Below are positions 1-11,475 of a DNA stretch of 64,000 nucleotides, in pieces. The notes below the pieces were generated by a model. It did no database searches. It saw only the letters and a list, made by a program, of their open reading frames with translations, and was not told where the DNA came from. Within the stretch, counting starts at the first letter, position 1. Each line of letters begins with the position of its first letter. The translations under genes were made by a program, and so were the position numbers. Origin of the DNA: Spirometra erinaceieuropaei (taxonomy: Eukaryota; Platyhelminthes; Cestoda; Diphyllobothriidea; Diphyllobothriidae); the NCBI GenBank assembly GCA_902702965.1, contig CACRXP010000046.1, positions 1,290,249 to 1,354,248 on the forward strand, read 5' to 3'.

Positions 1-1799
1 GGGTAGGAGACACCGTTGCAGGGAAATTTTGAGGTAGCGAATAATCAAGTTGGGCAAAATCCTATCACCTGCAAGGTTATTGCAAAATATTTTTTCCATT
101 ATGTGGTGTTTATGAATCTCAACTGCTTAGTCTAAAACCACACATGCATGACCTTTGGTCCACTCGGGGCACGGGGCATAGCGTGTTGTCTGAACTTAAA
201 GACGGTAGACAGATGGAAACTTCTGTAAACTAACTCTTAGTCTTTAAGAAGTCCGAGCGGTTGCCACCATTTTAAAATAAGGTCAAGTCATCTATGGTCT
301 AGAGTTATAGATTTAGATACAGTAAGCTGACAGTTGGGTTTTGGGTCGCCAATTTGGACCCTGCATATTTCATACTCGGCGTCTAACCGACGGCTTGAAG
401 TAAAGGCTAACTCACACTTTGTCAAGACGACAGTCAGGAAAGCGGACGCGCACAGGGCCGGCCTTTTCATGTTTGTATTTATGGTCAACCATGGCATAGT
501 CTACTTCGTCAACTTTTGATGATTTTTCCTCAGTATAATTCGATCATTTCCAAATAAGTCAGCAGTGCGTGGGTTCATGAGAACACATGAGTGAAGACCA
601 AGTAATACTTTGCATTTTTTTGTCTGTGTGGGATTAATATAGACACTTTAAGAGCACATGATCAGTCTTTCAGGATCTTCTTAACAGCGCTCTGTCCATT
701 TTATCGGAATAACCGCCAACACTAGAAAACAAAAGCCTTTTTTTCGTGCATATATTCGCAACGGCTTGACAAATCATCTTAACGCTGAATATATGGTCAA
801 AATAGCCTCATCCCGAGCGCGGGTGCATTTGAAGAACTTCTTCTAAGTTCTGTTAAGAACCGACTTGGTGTCCGTCTGCAATATGCAAGAGGAATCACGG
901 TAAATTGGCGCACAGCACTATAGGCCAACAATAGCTAATGTCGTGTATACAAGTCAACTGAATTCTCAAGCTGTGTGAAAACAACTCGTAACATAATTCT
1001 CGTAAAAGCGTCAATACTACATTATCAGGTCCGAAAACCAGATCATGTTCGTCACTCAAACCATATTAAAATGCGTGCGGGCATTTTAGTTAAATAGATC
1101 GAAAAACTCACAAGCCAGGCCCAGTAAACCAAGCAAAACATGTTACTCAATGTGCATGCCTTTTAGCTAGACGGAAAGTAAAGAAGGTATATGCAGTTAA
1201 AGAACGTAAGCTATTTAATCGCACATGGCTTGGAAAAAGCCGAATTCGCCACAAAACACTAAAACGCGTGTAAACTTAATGCAAGTCAATGTAAGAATAA
1301 GCATATAAAACAGCGCAGGCATAACGTCGTCAAAAACAGCCATTTCATGTGTATAAGATAAATATTCTACAAACAATAGTGTCATCTTTGGCACGACGCA
1401 GTCGACAGTTTTATCTTGAGGAAATTTCCCAGAAATGCTGTACACGAATTTGAGTCAGTTTTTCGTCTTCAGATTGTTCGAGACGTGTTGATCCAGCTGA
1501 ATGAAGGAAGTCGCCTGCCGGCAGTTGGACTGAGAAAAGAAAAATTAGAAAAATACCGCAATATTTTTCCTGGTGTGTATGGGAGTGCCTGTAAGGGCTC
1601 TACACTGCATTTCAAGCTATTACTACACGCGCAGACCATGTAGACCGGTCGCATGTACGTAATTCTTGATTGTTACCCAAAAAGGGTGTTAGACTTATAA
1701 AATACGTTGGCCAGCGAACGCAGGTTTGAGGTTCCGACGCGGAAAAATTGGTTTATGTAGGAATGGTTTACGATGGAAAATAAGTTTAAACTGATATCT
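1..1799. other. No recognised gene (intergenic)
   Basis: No RNA gene or recognisable protein motif was found on either strand. Open frames are short (at most about 75 codons). The one at 1416-1643 (+) has somewhat gene-like composition but no domain I recognise. The Gypsy remnant on the minus strand may extend into this stretch, since its integrase should lie here, but no integrase motif is visible. Confidence 0.5.
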
Positions 1800-1984
1800 T
1801 GGCCTACTTTGGCTTTGTCGGAAATCCTTTCATAATCTACAAAAAACTTAAAAGCCTCATCGCGTACACTTCAACTTCCGTGCACTTAAAGAATTTTTCC
1901 CAAGTTAAACAAATCCTTGCATGTAGGGCGTGGTCGTATATTCTTGCGGTGTCTGGGTCCGTTCTCTGTGCTATAGCTCAGTGA

Positions 1985-2450
1985 TACTGGGTTGGTTCAC
2001 TGAAGTTAACGGCGTTAATGACGTCTGGCATCACGGGGCATTCTGCGGTACCTGAGGCTACGGGACGACGCGAGGGGACGTCTGCGTTGACATGTTGTTT
2101 GTGGGGTCGGTATAAACAAATAAGCATATACTCTTGTAAGAATTATTGCCATCTGGCCAGATGTTCTTCTTCGTCCTTGGTATTTTGTAGCCACTGTGGG
2201 GCTTTATGATCGGAGGGTACCACAAAGGGTTCACTTAGTATGTAGGGTCGGAACTGCTTGATAAACGTAATTATGTCTAATAACTCTCGTAGGTATGCAC
2301 AGTAATTCCTTTGTGGTTTCGATATGGTTTTACTGACAAAACAAATGGGGTTTTCTTGACCTTTGTCATCAGTTTGAGCTAGCACGTCAAAAATCGCGAA
2401 CGCACTGGTGTCGGTGTCGAGTATGCACGGTGGCGCGCCATCGTTTAGGT
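1985..2450 (-). pseudogene. Gypsy RNase H domain and connection to integrase
   Basis: From about 2450 on the minus strand the translation begins LDTDTSAFAIFDVLAQ, the usual start of the Gypsy RNase H domain, continues through PICFVSKTISKPQRNYCAYL and ends at LARWQ. A stop follows, then YRPHKQHVNADVPSRRP, which is the 'YRPGxxNxxADALSR' connection motif of Ty3/Gypsy pol. Further decayed linker sequence can be followed to about 1830. RNase H would degrade the RNA strand of the RNA:DNA hybrid. Confidence 0.8.
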
Positions 2451-2773
2451 TAGGAAACCTGAGTATGGGTGCTGTAGCACGTCGGACTTTGAGGTCGTCG
2501 AACGCAGTCTGGCACTATTTGTCCATATGAACCTCCGTCCTTTTTCAGTGAGTCTAGGTAATGGTCGTGCCATTCCGGCAAAATCTGCTATAAAAAGCCG
2601 ATAATACAGATGAAACATCTTATGTATATAGGCGTATTACGTGTCGGCCAGCAAAGGATAGCTTCTGACTTATCTGCAGACATACAGATGGCTTGTGCGC
2701 TGACATTGTGGTCCAAATAGGTTACAGCAGTACAGAGATACTGGCAATTTTCAGGTTTCAATCTTAACCCGGC

Positions 2774-3205
2774 CTATTTTGATACTTCGAGGACTGCCGG
2801 TAAATTGTCGTTGTGTTGGTTAGCTGTCCTGCCGAACACAATTACGTCATCCAGATATATTAGGCATTGCTGTGAGTAAAGATGGACAAATATCACCTGC
2901 GTAAGCCACTGGAATATAGCGGCAGCGTCGCAAAGGCCAAATGACATTGTTTCAAAGTCAAATAGGCTTTCTGGCATGTTGGATGCCATCCTCTGCATGT
3001 CCGCTGCCTATACCTCTACTTGCCAGCAACCTGACTCTAGGTGTGGCATAGAGAACCACCTAGCCCCCGCCAAAGCGTCCAGGATACCTTCGATGCGCGG
3101 CAACTGGAACGAATCACGCGTGGTGGCAGCATTAAGTCGCCTATGGTCGATAAAAAAACGAAGCTTGCCGTCTTTTTTGGGATTGGTGTTACCGCTGATG
3201 GCCAT
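2774..3205 (-). pseudogene. Gypsy reverse transcriptase remnant
   Basis: The frame 3205-3008 carries RT motifs 1-3 (FFIDHRRLNAATTRDSFQLP, then ALAGARWFSMPHLESGCWQV). The frame 2998-2774 carries the fingers/palm with SFGLCDAAAIFQ and an intact YLDD catalytic box. Between them is an in-frame stop. In motif A the catalytic aspartate usually found in 'DL.SG' is changed: MPHLESG replaces the usual LDLKSG. The polymerase is therefore dead although YLDD survives. Confidence 0.8.
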
Positions 3206-3413
3206 GGTGAGCGTGATGGTCGTATAACACCCGTTGCGAGCATACTGTCCAATAATTCAAGGACTTTTTTCTGGAAATGTGTTGGGATCCGGCTTGGCGT
3301 TTGCTAGATTGGTTTTGCCGTTGCCGTTTCTATGGCGTGGCGGATGTGGTTTGTGCGTCCGAGCGAGTATTCGTCTCAAGCGAAGACGTCTTGGAATTCG
3401 AGGTGCAACTTTT

Positions 3414-3988
3414 TTAGATGTCATTTGTCGTGGAATGGGGTACTATATCTTTAATTAATGCAGGTAGTAAATGAACTGTCTTCCGTATGACCGCGCAAAC
3501 AGCTCCATCGTCGAATGCTTCCGGCGTGACCGCAACCTTTTCTTCCGTGATTTGGAAGTGTATCGTCTTTTTCTGCACATCAATACGGCATCTATGGCGC
3601 GCTACGAAATCCACTCCTAGCAGCACGTCCACGTTAGATGGGGGGAAACTATGACAGTGTGGTTGACTTTGGCATACGGGAGATTGACATCCTAGATTAC
3701 GGAGCTTAGGTGCCTCATGCTAGCCGCATCAGTTACGGTCAAATAAAATTGTAGGCACCTATGCCTTCTGTTCTCCGACAAATTGTGGGGTACTACTCTT
3801 TTGTTAACTGGGCACGACGTAGCGCCAGTATTTATTAAGGCCCATCCTTCTCGGTTTGCAACTGATATGTTAATATCAAAAGGCAAGCTGTTTGAATAAA
3901 GCCACCATACGCAGTGATATTCAGCGTACCTGTTTAATTGCATGTGCAGGCTTGGCCATAAGCTGACTTTTGTATTCTCTGCCAGCAA
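3414..3988 (-). pseudogene. Gypsy aspartic protease remnant
   Basis: The frame at 3988-3692 contains the protease active-site segment, read here as ALINTGAT. The family consensus is (V/I)DTGA(S/T), so the catalytic Asp has become Asn. The next frame (3632-3414) holds the second half of the fold (MDVLLGVDFVARHRCRIDV). In an active element this enzyme cleaves the Gag-Pol polyprotein. The missing Asp and the frame break make it inactive. Confidence 0.7.
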
Positions 3989-4041
3989 AACAATTTGCCA
4001 CGTTGATAATAGGGGTACCTCTGACGGCTGGGAAAGTGCCT

Positions 4042-4649
4042 TTAGAGTGCGTTATTGTTCCTTTTTGTCATCGGCCCCGTTTTATTCGAGAGATTTGCCT
4101 CTTTGTGCGGCGTGAATGTACCGGCTTCATTCTCCGTCGCATTAAAGCGCCTGTAGCGTTTCGCTCGTTCGACCGCTTCATGTATGTCGCCTGGCGCCTG
4201 CAATAACAGTGACCTGGATAGGTCTGCCGAGGGTAGAGCCTTTATAAAATAATAAAGGACAACATTGTCCTTATACGCGGCAGCCAGGGTAGGAAAGGCC
4301 ACTAACGCAAATCGTTTAATTCTTCGACAGGCTATTTGGGGGTCTCGTGGGTACTAAGGCGGCGACTGAGGAGTTGGTCGATTGCATCTCCGACAGAACC
4401 GGTCTGTCCATAGATTTGTGTTTGTTGCTGGCTCAATACCTCCAATAGTAGGCCGCCCTGGAGCCCTGCGTCCAGGGCTTTATCGAACTGTATTGAGGCG
4501 AGAGCTTTGAGCAGTGTACGTGGTTGCTCGACCTGTGGAACCTCCTCAAGATAAAACCTTTTTTGGAGCAATGCCGGAAAGGCCTCTTTACCATCGTATT
4601 GTGGAAAGACGATGTTAGACTTGGGTGGGACCGGTCGTTCTTCTGCCAA
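4042..4649 (-). pseudogene. Gypsy gag remnant
   Basis: Two frames (4649-4332 and 4302-4042) carry capsid-like gag sequence. The first has the segment FPQYDGKEAFPALLQKRFYL, followed by a helix-rich stretch; the second has a downstream capsid helix region (LPSADLSRSLLLQAPGDIHE). Gag would form the cytoplasmic particle that packages element RNA. No CCHC zinc knuckle is visible downstream, and the two halves are separated by a stop and a frame change. Assignment rests on its position directly upstream of the protease and on the overall pattern. Confidence 0.7.
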
Positions 4650-4799
4650 CTCCGTTAAAACCGCGGCACACCCACCTTTGGTTGATCCGGACGGCTGCGT
4701 AGTTAGTGTCCTAGCTAGACCTGTGGTTGCTTCTAAATGGGTCCGTCGTCTGACACAGGATTAAGATCCTCCGCGATAACACTCATGGTTCCAACAAAG

Positions 4800-5649
4800 G
4801 GTGTCACACAGACAGAACATGTAACAGAAGTCACTGGTTAATATATAAATAAATATCCGCGGTCGGAGGACAGGAGAAATGAGAACAAAAAAGATTGGGA
4901 CGAATATAAAACAGAATAAAAGGGGGGAATGTCAAATGATTGGAGGGGTGGTTTTGCGGTAGTTCAGTGTTGTATTTTCGATGGTACCATATCGACGAAT
5001 GAGCCGCCTCAGCGTCCTTGCCTGCAAGTCAAAAAGGAGCAATTCAGTCACACAACCCTCTTCCAATTGCCCGCCTTGTTATATTTTTTCCACTCCCTTC
5101 AATACAAACAACCCGCTATTACAGCCGGTCTTCAGTCTGTCTGGCCGGCTGCTAAGCGGCATTTGCACAGTTAATTCAAGTGTTTCAGGAGGCTTGCCAG
5201 AGTTGTCTGGAGTTAGAACTGGAATATATATCAGGAGTCAGAAGCATCTACTGGTAAGTACAATCAAAGCTGTCAAAATAATATTGAATCATATATCATA
5301 GTGATCTTGTGAATGTGCCATTAATGGAGGAGTCGTCGACTGTTCACCATGGTCTGATATAGTTGTATATATGTTTAATATGACCTTAATATGGACTTAC
5401 GCAAAACTAATATGCAGGGTTTTATCGACAAGGATGTTATTCTTAGCTCCTTAAGGGATATTTAATGTCAGCTCACATAGCTGATAGAACCGAGGAAGGG
5501 AGGAAAGAAAAAATATCACTATCTAGTCTATGTTCCTCACTGATGCTGTCTTTCATAAGTTTGATTCTTTTCAGTGCTATGTCCTGGTATTATTTATGCG
5601 GCTGGCATCAGCAGAGCCCTTTTGGAGCAAATACTATATCAAATAATTG
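4800..5649. other. No recognised gene; expected 5' LTR side of the Gypsy remnant
   Basis: This stretch lies upstream of the minus-strand Gypsy gag and would hold its 5' LTR and primer-binding site. I found no direct repeat matching the other end of the element, so no LTR is called. The overlapping open frames at 4929-5301 (+) have no recognisable domain. Confidence 0.4.
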
Positions 5650-6850
5650 AGGAATGTCCTATCTTATTCAAAAATAAATGTGTTCTGTTGTTTGAAAGGA
5701 ATTTCTTAGTTCTTATTTTAAACTCGATTAGGCTGGGACTTTTTCGAATAGAACTTGAAAGAGCATTCCAGATACTGGCATACCTTATAGAATAGTAATT
5801 TGACCGTTGGGACTTTGTGAATTTGGGGATTTTTATAATATCATCCTTATTTCTGGTGCTTCTGGGGTCGTTTTGGTTTGTTAGTTAATTCATTGTGACA
5901 ATATCTTGTTAGGGCGTTACCTTGAATTCCGAAGTTTAGAGCATTTTTGATTCTTCTGATCCAGAGGACTCGAAGACCGTATTTATGATATAGTGATAAG
6001 TATGAACCCCGGGAGCTATCACTTCTGGCAAAGATCCAGTAAAACTCCCCGGCATGCCTCCTAGTTTCATTTCGGCCATCTAATGGCATTGTGCAATAAT
6101 CTAGGAGGGGTAAAGCATACATTTTGGAAAGTTGTATTCATAGTGCATTTGAGGTGGAATTTTAAATATGAATCCACACAGGCGAGTCACTTTTGGTTAT
6201 ATTTTTGGACGTGGGAAGATAAGTCAGTGGATTTGTGCAGCTGAGACCTAAGTCTTTTATCGATTAGGCTTCCGTTATTTCATTATCCTCGAATATTATT
6301 GGGGGAAGTCGTTGTGGGCCAAAGATCAGGGGATGGCATGTTTCGGGTGAGAAGGGCATCCGCAAATGACAACTCTATACGCTGCGTTTTCTGAGATCAG
6401 TTTAATTATTATGCCAGTATTGGCTACTGTATTCCCGTTATATGCATATGCAAGTTTTAGGTCTTGCGCATACAAAAACGCCTTTGTGGTACTGATATGG
6501 ACGATACGTCGTGACAAAAAGAAGGAGACCTAGGATAGTGCATTGAGATACTCCACTGTAAATAAGGGATGGTTCGGAGATTACTTTTCGAACTTCCAAC
6601 ACTTGATGTCGGTTCTGAAGATAGGATTTAAAGAAATCGGGAAAACGATACCTAATTCCATGATATTTTAGCTTTATCAGTAATCTTTTATGGGGGAGCT
6701 TTCCAAAGGCCTTTTTTAGATCGAAGTATATTGAAGCTACTGTGTTTCCATCTCCATTGCTGGAAACGTATTCTAAAAAAATTAAATGACACGACTGACC
6801 TGATTGTCTAGGTTAAGATGCATATTGAGAGGGATTAATTCGTTTGGCGC
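5650..6850 (-). mobile_element. Degraded family II LINE (RT to C-terminal domain)
   Basis: Minus-strand translation gives, in order: ASIYFDLKKAFGKLPHKRLL (RT motif A, about 6760-6680), a decayed SGVSQ..ILG..LF block (about 6560), YAQDLKLAYAYNG (the YADD box with D changed to Q, about 6480-6430), and a C-terminal block at 6122-5847 beginning MYALPLLDYC and including LRVLWIRRIKNAL, homologous to the C-terminal block of element D at 26.7 kb. Many stops and frameshifts are present and the element is 5'-truncated. Confidence 0.75.
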
Positions 6851-7119
6851 CTATGAGATGGAGTAGCAATTGGTTGTAGATTATCTTCTTGACGATTTTA
6901 GCTATTACCGGTGTTCGGTGAAGACCACGATAGTTTTGCATAATACATCGGTTGCCGCTTTTAAAGATAGTCAAACAGTCAGTGTATTTGAGGGAAATAG
7001 GCTTACGCGTTTGAACACTCTATTTGTACATAAAAAACCGATAAACATGCAAAAATGTGAAGAAATTACAGCATTAAGTGAATCCATACATTGATTCACA
7101 TATGTCACTGGTCACATGA

Positions 7120-9916
7120 CTAAAAAGTCGCATAGTCCGCTTGTTGCTGCAGCATATATCTGTCAAGGCGACATTTAACTGTCTCTACAGATTGAGACAT
7201 AACAATCGTCTCGGGCAGGTAATTCCACGGTTCCACGACACGGTTGGAGAAGAAATATTTTCTCACATTTAGTCTACCCTGTAGCACACGTAGCTTGAAG
7301 GGATGTCCCCCAAGGTGAGTTGTAGTGGCGAGTTGGAAAAAGTCATCGCGCCGAAGGGCACAATCCAAGCCGCGCACGATACGGAAAGTTTGTATCATGT
7401 CTCCGCGCAACTGCCTATAACTCAGAGGATAGAGATTAAGGTTAGTTAAGCGGATCTTGTATGGCAGTGCACTTTGACCTCTTATTAATTTTGTTGCTCG
7501 TCTCTGCACCCTTTCAAGCAGATCGTAATCCTGATGCGTCCACGGTCTCCAGGCCTGAATTGCATGTTCGAGATGCGGCATTAAAAAACGTGCCGAAGAA
7601 TTTGGTGAAGCAGTCTTCATCGAAAACTACGAATGCCCGCCTGATGGCATATAGCATTGAGGTTGCGGCCTTGGCCGCCTTACAACATTGTGTGGAAGGC
7701 TTAAGGCTGTCTGCAACCCAAACCCCGAGATCTTTCTGAGTGTCTGCTTCTCGGAGTGGCATTCCGTTCAGATGGTATTGCCGCGTACTAAGGGTCTGAT
7801 TTCCGAGGCGCAGAATGGTGCATTTGTTCAAATTGAAAGACAGAGCCATCTGCGGGACCACTTGTCCAACCGACAAAGATTTTCTTGGAAGTTGGTCTCA
7901 TCGGCAGCATTCTGGATGACTTTCCAGATTTCTATGTCGTCCACAAACATGGCACAATCACAGTCCAACCCATCTACACAATCATTGATGAACAAGAGAA
8001 AGAGGGTTGGTCCGAGCACCGAGCCTTGTGGGACCCCACTCTCTATGAATGTGCACCTTGAGTGCTGTTGTTCTACGCAGACAATTTGGGAGCCGCCGAC
8101 AAGGAAATTTTCGATCCATTAGAGAAGTTTGCCACCGATGCCCACAATTCTCCAAATTTCCATTGTGTATAGCAAGTTCGTAACAAATGATCTTTCCCTA
8201 CGGAAACCATATGGTGCATTGGACAAGAGGTTGTGTGTTTCCAAGTATGCCATCAACTCCTGTGTGATGGTCTTCTCCATCACTTTGCAGCAGATTGATG
8301 TCAGACTGACGGGTCTGTAGTTTGTCGCCAGGGCACGAGTACCGCATTTGTAAAGGGGTGTAATGTGGGCCGTCTTCCAGTCTGTGGGAAGAATTCCAAC
8401 ATCAAACGATTTCTGGCACAGAAAGGATAGTGGCTTGGCCAGCTGTTGAGCAAGTTCAAAGAGCAGCTTTGCTGGGATCTCGTCTGGACCAGGAGATTTA
8501 TATTCCTTCAAGCTTTTCAGTTCTTCCAAAATCGTTTCTTCTCGAAAGACAATATTTTCGATTGTGGGATCTCTCATGTTCTCAGAATTAGATGAGGGTA
8601 AAGTCTGCTTCTCTTGTGAAAACGGATCGGAAAAATTGAGATAAGTGTTCAGCCTTATTTATACTGTCCGATATCTCCAAGCCGTCATCACCCCTCATAA
8701 CAGGAATGGGATTCCTGTTACGTGTTCTTTTCCGCAAATAGGCGTAGAGCAATTCTGGATTTTTAACGCCTCGGTGGAGCAAAGTACTTTCAAAATCCCG
8801 TCGCCTCCTGAAAATCAGACTTTTCACCTTATTTATGTGAACCTTGTATTCTGTAAACGCTGCATTGTTGTTGTTCTCACGAAATTTCTTCCATAACCTT
8901 CCTTTCTTGTTGATCTCCTTCTTGAGTTCTCGTGTTAGCCACTGAGGGCGGTTGGATGTCCTAGGCTTTGATAACTGACAGTGGTTCTTCAGTAGATGCA
9001 GTAAACGATGGTTGAATAAATTCCAGTCCTCGTTAACGTTTCCGGAGAAGAGAACATCCCAGTCTATTTGTGATGCCTCAGCTCTCATTTGGCGAAAGTC
9101 CCCTATCCATATATTTGGCTTCGTATTGTCTTTTGTACACGGTTCAGAATACAGCAAGTACTCCCATAAAAGCACTTCATGATCACTTCGACCGAGCGGG
9201 GGTAGGTAGTACACCTCGTCTATACTGTCAGGATCTTTGGTAAAAACGAGGTCCAGACAACTGGCCTGTTGCCCTCCACGAGCTCTAGTTGGAAACAGGA
9301 CATGTTACGTGAGTAGAGCTTCAAGCGTTGTCTTTAGTAGATGGTAATCGAAGGTATTCATCGAGCACTTCGCATGCATATCGCTCCATTGAATGCAGGG
9401 TGCATTAAAATCCCCCATGAGAACAACGTCTGGTCGGCTGGTGATCTCTTTTATGCTTTTCAGTAGACACGTATCTGGGTCGGGATACGCCTGCGGGAGC
9501 CGATAGATAGTTTCGATTTCGAGGGACTGAGATCCCCGAGCATTTACTGTCAGCCAAATTGCCTCTGTGTCGTTAGAAATCTTGTCGGTCCTCTCACACA
9601 CTGCTAAGTTGCTCTTGACATACATGACAACTCCTCCACCCCGGCGGCCTCTCCTGTCTCTCCTAAACAAATTGTATCCTGTTAATGCTACCTCGCAATC
9701 GCCAACGTCCTCTGACAGCCACGTTTCTGTTATTGCTATAACATCGGGAAGAGTATCGGCTACCTGTATTCTCAATTCGTCAAGCTTGGAAAACAGACTC
9801 TGAACATTGGTGTAAAAGAATTTTAGTTTGCAACATTCGACAGTGCTTCGTTCGATTAGTCTCGGGTTTGCCAATATTATGTTGCTGCCGCCATCATGAT
9901 GACTGGCTGGTTCCAA
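7120..9916 (-). pseudogene. Element A ORF2 (endonuclease-reverse transcriptase), broken
   Basis: The EN domain runs 9916-about 9180: FYTNVQSLFSKLDELRI, ITETWL, GDFNAP and RSDH are the apurinic-like endonuclease motifs. A linker spans 9180-8590. RT follows with SPGPDEIPAKLLFEL and NYRPVSLTSICCKVMEKTI (8577-8119), a MLGPTLFLLFINDC block and a polymerase box read as FVDD (8019-7828). The C-terminal domain (7876-7120) contains QRRATKLIRGQ and NRVVEPWNYLPE. Breaks: a stop near 9303 in the EN, a frameshift near 8580, an interruption around 8119-8020, and frame changes near 7876 and 7600. In a live element this protein nicks target DNA and reverse-transcribes the element RNA there. Confidence 0.85.
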
Positions 9917-11069
9917 AACGACATCGCGTTCCTCTGTATCCCTCGTCCCCTGAAAATGGCCAAGTTGCTCTCTCCCGCTGCAAGTCTCCTCTTCAAATCC
10001 GTTACCAATTCGGGCGTTTCAGACGTTCCGCTGGAGAATAGTCCGGCTGAAAAAAATCTTCCTTGTGAGAGTTTCGGAGGCTGCTTTTGCTGGACAGAAG
10101 TCAGCTAGCCTCCTCTTTACTAATCAATACAATTTTCAGAGTTCGTGGCCGCACAGTTTCCGATTGTTCCCTCACCTTCTTTCCGATCCTGAAGGCTGCG
10201 CGAATGGTTATCTTTTCATTCAAATTAAGCATTTTGTTCAGTAGGTGTTGAAGCATATAAAGGTCAGCGGAGATCCTATCCTTTGGGGTAGGAGCATTCG
10301 ACTCCAATAGGCCCTGGACGACTACGCAGTGCTGACGATCAAGGGGTTCATTTGTTCTGTTTCCGGCGGCCTTGTCAGCTGAAGGTCTCAGAAGATCCAC
10401 CGCAGTCGTCTGGCGTTCTATATTCCCGTTGTGGCGCTTACCCTTTCCATCTTGCCATCAGCTTGTTTCCTCACTTCCGACTGAGGGTCCTATTGAACAC
10501 GCGGAATGGCTGAGAGAAGTTGATGGTTCGCTTGGGTTGTCTCCCATCGTCCAGGGTATCGGCGCCCTAGCACAGAGGTTTTCCACAGATTTGTTCTTGA
10601 GTTGTTTTAGAGTTTTGCTCTTTCCCTTTTTCTTGCTAACTTTAGCGCTATTCGCCGCGTTTTGCACACTATCGTTCGCTTGCACGAGTTCCCTTAAAGC
10701 AGTCAACTGTTTTTCGAGTTTCTGGACTTTCAGCAGAATAAAGGAGCATCCAATGCACGACTCGTCCTCGTAACTAACAGGTTTTGCTGTGCTAACGCTT
10801 CTAGAGCGCTTTGCGGGCCCCAGGTTGCAACTATAAATAGAGCGAGCGCTAATCCTGGGTGGCAGGGCCTTCTCAATAGACTTTCCTTCATACATAGTGT
10901 CGTTTGTACTACGAATAATGTTTACTCCTTCATTTATTTCATTCTGTTGTACGTGCGCCGATAGTCTAGCGGTCATCTCGCTGCTCACCCTACAACTGGA
11001 CCTGGGTTCGAATCCTGCTTGCGGCGAGTTTCTCGCACATCGTCCTGATGGTGTTTTGTCGACTCCCAT
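9877..11069 (-). pseudogene. Element A ORF1 (RNA-binding protein), one in-frame stop
   Basis: One frame runs from the ATG at 11069 to the stop at 9877-9879. It is interrupted by a stop near 10458 and another near 10101. From the N-terminus it shows a segment encoded antisense to a tRNA-like sequence (GFEPRSS), an SCIGC motif followed by a heptad-like coiled coil (LLKVQKLEKQLTALRELV), a Lys-rich basic patch, a domain with HCVVVQGLLES and RPRTLKIVLIS that resembles the RRM-like core of LINE ORF1 proteins, and a C-terminal RG..Q..FWNQPVI block. Element B ORF1 has the same order. The likely role is binding element RNA. Confidence 0.75.
10956..11026 (+). other. tRNA-like (pseudo-tRNA) sequence antisense to element A ORF1
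   Basis: An A-box-like TAGTCTAGCGG lies at 10962-10972 and a perfect B box GGTTCGAATCC at 11005-11015, 32 nt apart. CGCCG (10956-10960) can pair with CGGCG (11022-11026), giving a 71-nt unit of tRNA size. The T stem is only partly paired, so it is not a functional tRNA gene; it looks tRNA-derived. It lies on the plus strand, opposite to the element, and its complement encodes part of the ORF1 N-terminus. Confidence 0.65.
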
Positions 11070-11475
11070 TATTAATTCAAACGATACGCAAGGGATTCTA
11101 GGTATGGACGTAGTATTTAAAGGTGTAGGAGAAGCTTTTTAACCATGCCAACAATATGAATTAAATATCAAACGACTCAGCCACTTCTGTATCTGGAGAG
11201 CCCCGCGGTGCTGTTGGCAGAGAATTGATCCGAAGGAGTATGGTCGTCCCAAAGAAAGTTCTGTCGGAGTTCTGAGTGGATCGTTCGGGGAATTGCTGAT
11301 TACGCTTCAATTTCTTAATCTAAATGGTCCCGCAGAGCGTCCAGTAGGCAGAAATCCCGGAAAAAGCAAATCCCTCGGAGGTCGAAAATTCTAAACCGAA
11401 TTCGAAAGGCAAAGGTCGAATATTTTCACATGTCCAGAAAAATTGCACTTGACTGGAGTAGGGGGAATAACGTAT

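Larger units (their letters stand above)
1800..4786 (-). mobile_element. Degraded Gypsy-type LTR retrotransposon (gag-pol remnant)
   Basis: Read on the minus strand, the order is gag (about 4650-4040), aspartic protease (about 3990-3410), reverse transcriptase (about 3205-2770), RNase H (about 2450-2140) and the linker that normally precedes integrase (to about 1830). This order is diagnostic of Gypsy/Ty3 elements. A possible gag ATG at 4786 is followed by a stop 18 codons later, and all later domains are split by frameshifts and stops. No integrase core and no convincing LTR pair were found, so this is a dead internal fragment. It is present only as a broken genomic copy. Confidence 0.85.
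6971..11140 (-). mobile_element. Element A: near full-length family I CR1-like LINE, decayed
   Basis: This minus-strand element has its 3' terminus at 6971-6995 (ACTGA-type repeats next to a decayed stem-loop), ORF2 at 9916-7120 and ORF1 at 11069-9877. The ORFs overlap by about 40 nt, as in element B, where the overlap is larger. The 5' boundary is not defined; about 11140 is a guess. EN, RT and the C-terminal domain are all recognisable, but ORF1 and ORF2 carry stops and frameshifts. A second, 5'-truncated copy of the same subfamily lies at 29.3-30.4 kb (A2). Confidence 0.85.

Noticed and set aside
1200..1800. Gypsy integrase continuation
   Set aside because: No HHCC zinc finger or DDE core could be read in any minus-strand frame.
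10956..11026. Functional tRNA gene
   Set aside because: T stem and acceptor pairing are incomplete and the unit is embedded in a LINE ORF, so it is called tRNA-like only.
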